Of a DNA stretch of 64,000 bases, positions 55,617 to 64,000 are shown in pieces. The position numbers and the translations under genes were made by a program. Within the stretch, counting starts at the first letter, position 1. Each line of letters opens with the position of its first letter. Below the pieces are notes generated by a model. That model ran no database searches, was not told where the DNA came from, and saw only the letters and a program-made list of their open reading frames with translations. The DNA is from Lytechinus pictus (taxonomy: Eukaryota > Echinodermata > Echinoidea > Temnopleuroida > Toxopneustidae), in the NCBI RefSeq assembly GCF_037042905.1, contig NC_087259.1, positions 19,199,501 through 19,263,500 of the forward strand, given 5' to 3'.

Positions 55617-58584
55617 ATCAATAGCCTCCACATCTGAAAATTTTAGGGCATACACATTCATATAGCCTCGTGATGAATTACAATTACCATAGTGATATTT
55701 TGGTGGATTTACCAAGACTAAAAACAGGCTTTATGTTAGTTTGTAATTTTCTCTCAGCGAAGTTGTGATTTGTGATTATTTTGTGTTGACTAGTCTGCAA
55801 AAGTGGATCCAAAGGTTTTCCAGAGTTTTTGCCGTTCGAGTTTTATCTCTGGTTTTTTACCCTGGACCTACTTGTCGTAGAATTTTTCAACACAAAATTT
55901 TCACTCCCCTGCACATCAGGGTCAAATGTCACATAGGTCATTATTCTAAAATTAGGTTAGGTTTGCAATATATTCTCGGTCTAGCAGTGGCGGGGCTATA
56001 ACATTTGATTGCATGAAGTCAATGATCCATGTTCCCATTAATATATGGTGCCTGTTATGTGCTTTTGAGTATTTAGGCCTGTTTAGGAAGTACTTTAATA
56101 TAAATCATTAGATTGTTTTAGAAAAGTATATGCAGAGTTGCCAATTAGTAGGATTTTTAAGGGGAAATCGACACTAAATAAGGTTTTCCCCTAGAAATAC
56201 GATTTTTGAAAGTTGTAAGAATGATAGTTTTTAGTATGCTTCGTTTTCGCAAAAGTTTAAAGAAAAATAAGATTGTAGGCTTGACGATAAGATAAAAATG
56301 AATAAATAATAGGATTTTTTTCACAATGTAGGTTAGCAGCTATGTATATGGCACTATCGAGACAATTCCCAGAAGTGTTTCACAAGTAGCTGAAATCAGT
56401 CTCAAAGTCGTGCTATCATGTTAACATGCACATGATACTGTATGTAATGTGGAGCTTCATTGATTCATACAGAGAAGAGCTCGTTCTCTGAGCATGATCC
56501 AACCAATGAAGTTTTTGTATTTCATTTTCCAAACAAGTGAATATTCAAAAACAATTTGTAGTCATACTGTCATCTTTGTGAAACACCTCTGTGATTTGTC
56601 TCATTTGTCGCATGTAATGTCAGATAGCTTGGACCTGCCTTACAGTGTACGATTGTCTGTACTACTTGCTTTGCATTCAGGATTTTACCTTTCTTTCTTG
56701 AACAAAACTGTAAGACCAGCAGCCAAGAAGATTCGTTCAAGTTGGAGGACCGTAGCAGCTGACCTCATTGATTGATGGTGGTAGGCCCGACACCTCACAA
56801 ACATGGCTTCCTGTCTGGTTTAAGCCGGGATCTTCCTGTCAGAATCACACAATATGTGATGTCACTACCAAGAGTTCTATTTTTCAGTGTGCAGAGGAGG
56901 GCACTTGACACTGCTGTGCATGGCATACAGCTTCCATGATGTAAGTGCTTTATTGATGATTTCAATGATATTTTGTGTAGCCGAAAGTATGGGAGACAAT
57001 GTACATGATTTTCCAGCAGTTATTACTGAAGATATTCATTAGTTTGGAAATATTGGGCAGCATTATTACCCACACTGGGCTTTTATTTACATTAAGCCTC
57101 GATCGCACTTTTCAAATTCATGACGTTCTCTTTAATCTTTGGAATGATATTCTTTTCATGAAAATCTATCAAAACGATACCATCTCTGAAAGCAATTTTG
57201 ACAAATTTGTAGGGACTTAAAAAACTCCCAATTGCTCTCCTCCCCTCGTGTTTAACTTTCCCCTCTCCTCTTCTACAATGTAATACTTGCATTATCTGTT
57301 GATCCATTGATTGCCGTCTTTCTTCATATACCTCTCAGCACTATCTGCTCTAGCTGCTGTTCTAAATTCATCTTTGTTTCACACTGTTGCAACATAACAT
57401 CTGCCATGACTGATATAATAATTTGCTAATATGACAAAGAAATCATTTAAAAGGAAATTGATATATGTTTACAGACTATGATATCATTATTGTTTTATTA
57501 GTTGCCTAGACATGATAGAGCAGCGTGAATTATTTTGCAATCAAATCCCTTTTTCTGTACCTATTGTTTTTTTGGACGGACCAATTGGAATTTTCTAAAT
57601 GTTTGGTCCAATCCCCATTTACCATGAACCTAATTTTTTTTTTCAAAAATGCCGAGTGTGTATCCATGATGTAAACACAGAATGCGAGAGATCTAGCCAG
57701 ACCTGTGTTGGATGATAATGATATTGTGATGAAGGTGGCTTCTCAATATCGGTTCGTCTGCAAAAAAAACCAAAAAGACAAAAACAATAAAACATAAAGA
57801 CAAACCTTTTGTCTTTAATACTTAACTTTGGATAAAAGTCAAACCTTTTTATGGGGATTGTGTGCTTCAATGGTTTTCCACAACTTCGCCTCCAATCACT
57901 ACAAGACAAGTAAGACTGGAATCTAGTTTTAGAAGTGCAATGTCAAATTTTATGTCTATCTTGCCAGCATTTGCTATTTACTTTTCAAGCCTTGACTGCT
58001 CTAGTGTTTCTAGTTGACCATTTGTGTTGGGCCTTTTGCACATTTGTCAAATATATTGGATGGAGCAGTTTAGCTAAGACGGCTTTGAGCTTCGTCGCAG
58101 TAATCAAGGTCCATCAAGAATCGGTTTGCACTACAAACAAGCAAAGAGAGGAACTGTTGATCTATGTTTGAAGAGAGGTCTGCTGACTTCCGCAGTAATG
58201 TTTCAATTGCATGTGATATTTTTGTATTTGGTGTTTGAATGTCTGATGTTGAGGTAATCCTAAGGTATTCTCTGACCAACAGGATTAGTGTTTTTCAGCC
58301 TATTTGTTGGTATCCATTGCTCTTCAAAACATGCTAGTTGCATATTATCAGTTAGTAATTCAAATGGTGACATCTGATGAGGGGTCTGTTCCTTTGATTG
58401 TTTTACTAAAATACATGGTGCTTTACAGGTGGTCTCAATGATATTCATTGCATCGTTTGGTAAACATTACAGCATTTTGATCTGCATGGCTCTTACTATC
58501 TGCTGATTGCCATCTAGACTCTGGAATTCATCCACATTTCAGTCTGTGGGTGAGGCAGTGATTCACCAGATTCTCAACATTCTT
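55617..58584. other. intergenic DNA, no gene recognised
   Basis: Short open frames only (largest under 95 codons), with no domain or exon pattern that I recognise. Confidence 0.4.
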
Positions 58585-58734
58585 GGACCCGTTTAATAAA
58601 GGACTTGCAGCTGTAGTAACTTTGTCATTATGGCAACTACCATGGTAACCTTGATTCTGATTGGCTGCTGAGCCCAGTTACCATGGTAGATGGCAAAGTT
58701 ACAACAGTTGCAAGTCCTTTATTAAACGGGCCCC
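58585..58734. mobile_element. palindromic MITE
   Basis: GGACCCGTTTAATAAAGGAC faces GTCCTTTATTAAACGGGCCC. The interior has paired CTACCATGGTAAC and GTTACCATGGTAG. Confidence 0.65.
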
Positions 58735-58908
58735 TGAATTCTCCATTTTCCATTCTTTCCATCTTTGTTTAATCATTGCATCGCCAAGTAGTTTTTTCCC
58801 CAGGGAATGAAAGTTGCATTTATTCACTTGGCTGAATTAAAAATGGGTTGCTGTATTTGTTGAGGTATTTGATAGAACTTGGCATATCTGACTTGGTTGA
58901 TCTGCAGC

Positions 58909-59080
58909 ATGTTTCATAAAGCGGTTTGTAAGTTAAGAGCGACTTAAAGAATGACTGGCGAACCTTTCTTACACGCTTATATCACCAATGAATATTGAAT
59001 GGTGCATATTTTCCACAAGAAAGGATCACCAGTCATTCTTAAAGACGATCTTAATTTATGAACAGCTTTATGAAACACCC
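58909..59080. mobile_element. palindromic MITE, single copy of the 61379 family
   Basis: TGTTTCATAAAGCGGTTTGT faces ACAGCTTTATGAAACACCC, with CACAAGAAAGGATCACCAGT in the right half, as in the tandem group at 61379-61860. Confidence 0.6.
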
Positions 59081-60230
59081 ATCCGGTCCTCTTTCAAATG
59101 TACATTATCTCCTGTGCTTTGAAAAATTTATTCAGTCCAAACCAGAGCTGATTAGACAAACCTAATTGTAGAGGATTGTGACATTGCATACGGTAAGGAG
59201 CCAGACTGGGATATCTCTTCAAGACCCGAGAGTTCTGACCATGGTGATCAATGAATGATGCTTGTAATTCCTAGAAGAGCCTCATCAGCATCCGCACTTG
59301 GTGCCATTATAATGATGAAGTTAGGGCGAATGAGTCTTCGAGACCTGACCATGTTATTGTATTGGATTGTCGTACCTTGAATAGCCTCGGCAACATTCTC
59401 ACATGGATCGATAATTATGGCAAGGACGCAGGGGCCCTCTAGCATAACCCAGTTTTGATGAGGTGTAATTGAAAGGCTTCTACTAGATTGTTACAATGGT
59501 TTCCGACATCGGTCTGGTACAAGTTTTGGAAATTATATTTGGTGCTGTCCTTGAAATTTGACATTCCTTCTGGAAGATTGTTACAGTTGACTTTCACTTT
59601 TGCCTAAAGAAGTAGATTCCTGCGTCAAGTCTGAAAGGAGGTGTGGAAATTTTTGTCTTGTGCTGCTTCTGAAATTCCTTCTTACTCATCTTTCGACTGA
59701 AAAGAGTGTTTCCTACATTTCATTCTGGAAGGAGTTATGGACATTTATTGGATGCCATCTCATAAATTTGACATTGCACTTCACTACTAGGGAACATGCA
59801 TTGTACTGTGATGATTGAGGGTGCATTGTGGGATATAAAGTGCACTTCCTCAGGACGAGTCTATCTTGAGGGTTCAACCTGTTAGATCTAGATTCACAAT
59901 ATCTTATCATTCTGAATGCAATAGCTCTATCTCTCAAAATTTCTGTGGAAGAAGTGATGGATGCATACGCAAACCATTTGGTTCTTTTATGGTGGTGAAT
60001 AAAAACAATGAAAACAAAGAAAGCAAAACAAAACAAAAGAAAAAAACATCAGATGTTTGTTTTCCCTATTGGTTTATTTCTAAAAATCAACCAAAAATGC
60101 AGTGTTCATTGAAGTTCATATAAACAACTGTATTATGTACAGGAAAACGGTGCATTTATTTGCAAAATTGTTCTAATACTCCCGAATTTCTCAGGATGCT
60201 GCTTATCTGAAAATAATAGCCCCCCCCCCA
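59081..60230. other. intergenic DNA
   Basis: No gene recognised. A 65-codon minus-strand open frame (59248-59445) has protein-like composition but no known family and no splice context. Confidence 0.35.
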
Positions 60231-60395
60231 AAAAAAAAATAATAATGATAATAAGTAAAAAAAAAAAATAAGTAAATAGATAAATAATAACAAAAAATAA
60301 CTAAATAAATAACTAAATAATAATAATGATAATAATAATAAATAAAATAGATAAATACAAAATAAATTGAAATGAAAAAAAAATAATAATTTAGA
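60221..60395. repeat. low-complexity AAT/AAAT tract
   Basis: A C run (60221-60229) is followed by about 165 bp built from AATAATAA, AAATAA and GATAAT words. Minus-strand open frames here are products of composition. Confidence 0.8.
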
Positions 60396-60544
60396 AAAAT
60401 ATGCAATGATACATTTATTGAAAATGAAAAATATTTGGACAAACAATACGGTTTAATGAAATTATTTAGAACATTTTAGATATCAGTCATGTGTGTAAAT
60501 GTTGATATAGTGTGAAACGAAGGTAGGTTGGCGGGAATGGGGAG

Positions 60545-60670
60545 CATTCATGGAGGGTTTGTCAGTGATTTTCACTAATTAGCTCTCAGCCAATCAGATG
60601 CAAGAATTTTCAGTAGCTTATAACATCTGTTGGTGAAAGTCACTGACAGAAATCTCTGTGAAACACTCCC
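60545..60670. mobile_element. palindromic MITE
   Basis: GGGTTTGTCAGTGATTTTCA faces TGGTGAAAGTCACTGACAGA. A fragment of the same family lies at about 52985-53040 (TCACTGACTAATT ... AGCTTATAAC). Confidence 0.5.
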
Positions 60671-61378
60671 TGAGATGGATAGCACAGGGAGGTATGGAGA
60701 TACCACAATCGGTGGATAAACTGGTAAACCTGTAGAAAGAAGAGAGGGGAATAGAGGGGGCAGATGAAAGAAAATTAGATGGCTTTGTTCTGAATAAAAA
60801 CAAAGGAGATTAACAATTTGATTCATTTGGCAAGAAAGAGAAGTACAGGGAGGAGTTAGAAAATCAATGCATTGTCTCTCATGCACTTGGCTGCACAAAG
60901 TATCATCGAAGTTGTCAATAGAGCACCTACATTAAGGATGTGGTATGTCATGTATGGCAGTGTCCAGTGCCCCGCCCTGCACACTTAAAAATAGGACAAT
61001 TGGTGGTGATGTCATGTATTGTGTGAGTTTGACAAGGAGACCCCAGCTCAGACTGGCGGCCATTTTGTGAGGGTTAGGGCTTGCTCCTTCAAATCAAGGT
61101 CAGTTGCTATGGTAACCTAACTTGGATGGATCTTCTTGGCTGCTGGTCATTTTTTTTTAAATCAATTTTTTTAACTATTTGAATAAACCATTTGGAAAAT
61201 GAAAACAATTCTTGCTTTTCATTTGTATTTGTGCACATGGAGTATCTGTGAAGTGTCGCTCAGAAAAGGACTTGCCCGACCCCTTAAGTTATTGCAATCT
61301 CCCTGCCCCCTTTTATCATCTGATGCGATATCCACACCCCTTTTATCTACTGTCATCTCCCCTGCCCTTTTGATATCT
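60671..61378. other. intergenic DNA
   Basis: Nothing recognised. Confidence 0.4.
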
Positions 61379-61860
61379 GGGGGCCATTTCATAAAGCTGT
61401 TCGTAAGTTAAGAGCGACTTTAAGAGCGACTGGTGATCCTTTCTTACACACTTAACCATGGTCAGTGAATATACCATTTACCACAAGAAAGGAACACCAG
61501 TCGTTCTTAAAGTTGCTCTTAACTTAAGAACAGCTTCAAGAAACACACACCTGGGGGCCGTTTCATGAAGCTGTTCATAAGTTAAGAGCGACTTTAAGAA
61601 CGACTGGTGATCCTTTCTTACACACTTAACCATCGTCAGTGAATATACCATTTAAGTTGCCCTTAACTTAAGAACAGCTTCAAGAAACACACACCTGGGG
61701 CCGTTTCATGAAGCTGTTCATAAGTTTAGAGCGACTTTAAGACTGGTGATCCTTTCTTATGCACTTAACCACCAATGAATATACCATTTACCACAAGAAA
61801 GGATACCAGTCGTTCTAAAAGTTGCTCTTAACTTGCGAACAGCTTTATGAAACACACACC
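61379..61860. repeat. three tandem copies of a palindromic MITE
   Basis: Units at 61379-61550, 61553-61694 and 61697-61860 each run from GGGGCCRTTTCATRAAGCTG to AACAGCTTYAWGAAACACAC. The middle unit lacks about 30 bp of its right half (the CACAAGAAAGGAACACCAGT block). Each unit alone can form a hairpin. Confidence 0.8.
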
Positions 61861-61881
61861 CGTTGTGATCCCCCCGCCTAC

Positions 61882-61981
61882 TAGCGTAAATTCTTGTGTT
61901 GCACCTATTGTTCTGGGGGATGATCTATTGTTCCACCCCCCCCCCCCGGAATAATAGGTGCGACACAAGGATTTACGCTAC
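61882..61981. repeat. inverted repeat (hairpin) with C-run loop
   Basis: TAGCGTAAATTCTTGTGTTG (61882) faces CACAAGGATTTACGCTA near 61965-61981, with CACCTATTGTTC / GAATAATAGGTG inside. The loop includes a C run at 61936-61948. Confidence 0.6.
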
Positions 61982-61989
61982 TGGCCCCG

Positions 61990-63240
61990 CCCCTCCTGCA
62001 AGCCAAAGCCGACATCGTTTCTGGAATCTGTAGCTTTTAAGGTTTCAATAGCCATTGTACGTGTAGTAGGTAATCCAAATATAGTGGGGCCGACGTTAAT
62101 CACTGCACAATTTCCATCATTTCCAAATTTTGACAAGGTCAAGATAAAACTTTCACACATGCCCTTTATAGTCGAGTCACTTCTATATTCAGTGACAAAT
62201 GTGCAGTGTCAGTAGAATTTATTTATTTTTGAATACTTTTTCATTAATTTCATTAATAATCAGCACTCACATTTGGAATACCTTTTTTGCGCCATATAAT
62301 TGGCAAATTTGCGACTTAATAAATTGTTGAAAATGCTTGAATGTATTAAGGAATTTCAGAGTGTACAGTACTTTGAAGGTTATGTCATGTTTTGGCTTGC
62401 AGCAGGTGAGGATAATCCCCATTGAGATTTGCACATTAATTAAAAAATACACCCCCCTTCGAAAAGTGGACATTATTATAACAAATCCTCTTGTCGACAA
62501 GTTTGGAAAACTTACCCCTTTTCAACGGCATTTTTGCCCCCTTTTTACTGAATTGGTAATTTTTGTGTTCTAATAATACTTTCCGTTGATGTGCAAGTCT
62601 CAATGAGTCATCGAACCCCCACCCCATCCCATATTTAGGATTCTGGATAAAATGTTGCAAAATGGATCGATATTTAGGGCCAAACTTTTCCTCCTTTTGA
62701 AATATTATACCATTGCAATTATTCCTTGGCTGTATTTGTGAGATAAAATATTACAATATCCACCAAATTAGTAATTTTCATTTACTGGTAGCTTCTTTCA
62801 AAGTTTTTCCATGATCCAAAATAGGAATTAATGGCACAGCGGTTATTGACCCATTTTGCAACATTCAGAGTAGTTTCAGTTAAAACTAAGGCGGGGTATT
62901 TTTTTCATTTTCAAAAAGTGAACTTCATAAAATTTAGTTTCGTGGAAATGATTTCGATTTTTTTTTTAATTAGAAGATTACTGACCAAAGTGTATAGTTT
63001 GTCACACATTTAATTTGTATTCTCGAATAATTCACTTTGAAGAGACGCAGTACATGGATAAAATATAGAATTTACAGAACAAGAATAAATAGGCCTTTTA
63101 CTTTAAATTGGCAGTACTAACGGATATATATCTAGTTTGAATAAAGTTTTTGAGTGTTTCTGTCACAAACTTTTGCTTCTGAAGATAATTGGAAGGTTTT
63201 TTTTCTTTGCTGAATTGTTTGATCAGCTTTATTCGCATTT
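61990..63240. other. intergenic DNA
   Basis: AT-rich, no gene or repeat boundary recognised. Confidence 0.4.
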
Positions 63241-63249
63241 GCATTTACT

Positions 63250-64000
63250 GAAGTTCACTCTTTTTCCCCACATCCAAGGGTAAGGCGGGAGAGAGAAGGG
63301 GGAACAGAAATAAAGGGTGATAGAATGAGGAGTTGGGAAAAAGAAAGGGGTTGTCTTGTTGAGAAGGTAGATGGGATGGTGAGAGCGTTGGACAAGGATG
63401 AAAAACCGTTAGTAAAGCTGGATGTGATTGTATGTGAGAGAGCTGGGAGGGAGGTTAATGAAAGGGAGGGAAAGAGAAAGGGTTGTCATTTGAGATGGAA
63501 GGGATGATGAGATCGTTTGACAAGGATAAAAGAGCCATCGGTAAAGGTGGATGTGATGGAGCCAGAGTTACAGACCAACACCAATCGGGTAAGAACAGTT
63601 TGAGGTAAGGTGAGAGGAGGTGAAAGGTTGCTGAAGATGAATTGCAAAATCCGCAATGAACAAGAATGGAAAGGAGAATTGAAAGAGAGCGTTCGAGATA
63701 ACCCGGATGTGAAGGGGTAGTGGATTAAGGACTATTTTGTCATTCTTGAAAGAATAAAATGATAAAGAATGAATTTGAAATCATATATCAGATAGAATGA
63801 ATATGATTCAAAAGAAACATTTAGCAATATAGAAGAATATGAGAAATCATAAAGTTAAGTGATGGAAATGCAAAAAAATATGAAGGGAGAGAGAGAGATA
63901 GAGAGCAGGGAGGGATGGGGCGGGGGGGGGGGGGCGAGGGAGTTACCGATACAAGAATAAATACAAGTAGCCAGAAGAAGGGTGTAACAATCATTTACTT
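63250..64000. repeat. purine-rich region with a ~133-bp direct repeat
   Basis: Strong G/A bias on this strand. A unit beginning AGAAAGGGGTTGTC at about 63342 recurs, diverged, at about 63475 and ends AAAGGTGGATGTGATGG near 63560; the repeat continues weakly. A G run lies near 63924. No coding. Confidence 0.5.

Noticed and set aside
56494-56775. 93-aa plus-strand frame as a gene
   Set aside because: No recognisable domain, AT-rich codon use like the surroundings, no splice or promoter signs.
59248-59445. Minus-strand 65-aa frame as a real exon
   Set aside because: Protein-like composition, but no family, no splice signals that fit and no neighbours.
60156-60446. Long hydrophobic minus-strand frames
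   Set aside because: They come from the AAT/AAAT low-complexity tract, which reads as Tyr/Phe/Ile/Leu on the other strand.
61379-61860. CRISPR-like array
   Set aside because: Three long palindromic units without spacers, in animal DNA; these are tandem MITEs.

Overview
This window looks like animal nuclear DNA, most likely from an echinoderm and probably a sea urchin. That is an inference. It rests on AT-rich DNA with abundant TACATGTA words, many short palindromic MITEs of the GGGGCCGTTTCATGAA type, 'GTCTCACCTGCATAGCAG' repeats, and an animal-type mitochondrial asparaginyl-tRNA synthetase in exon pieces. There is no bacterial gene organisation, CRISPR array, rRNA gene or intact tRNA gene. 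Most of the 64 kb is mobile DNA, and most of the structure is insertion inside insertion.

Left part (1-11 kb): non-coding DNA with a large imperfect inverted duplication (about 4985-6360 against 8220-9930). TIR elements decorate it: a GC-rich element at 4493-4903, family B at 6573-7125, a 414-bp element at 7475-7888, and a TTAA element at 8718-9305.

11-21 kb: a young, almost complete Ty3/gypsy-type LTR retrotransposon (11247-20930). Its LTRs differ by a single visible base, it has a tRNA-Leu-type primer site, and it encodes gag, pol (protease, RT, RNase H, integrase) and a third ORF. ORF3 (18108-18896) has two C2H2 zinc fingers, an Arg-Ser repeat and an acidic tail. It starts directly after a splice-acceptor-like sequence, in the place where other elements carry env. 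The retroelement lies inside a MITE (C1, 9-bp target duplication), which lies inside another TIR element (B2). A second inverted copy (C2) follows at once and carries its own mariner-like insertion, and a TTAA element with a foldback insertion comes next (22979-25003).

25-32 kb: a decayed second Ty3/gypsy element. Two TIR elements split its gag region, and the protease and integrase catalytic residues are mutated.

32-43.4 kb: a nest four or more levels deep. A repeat-rich element (D1) was interrupted by a TTAA element and by a 5'-truncated LINE. The LINE ORF was split by a 7.9-kb TIR element (34798-42728) with no recognisable gene. That element received a 2.7-kb hAT-type element, a 414-bp element and a tRNA-derived SINE. 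It carries ten copies of CTCCGAAAC, mostly paired with GTTAAC, and a 76-bp perfect inverted repeat.

43.5-52.5 kb: intron-containing remains of the 3' half of a NARS2 gene on the + strand. Splice sites are retained, but frameshifts, an in-frame stop and loss of the motif 3 arginine indicate an unprocessed pseudogene. TIR elements lie within 20-35 bp upstream of two exons. A LINE fragment in reverse orientation sits in one intron.

52.5-64 kb: intergenic DNA with small palindromic MITEs, including three in tandem at 61379-61860, a second D element (54779-55616), low-complexity tracts and a purine-rich tandem repeat at the right edge. I recognised no gene there.
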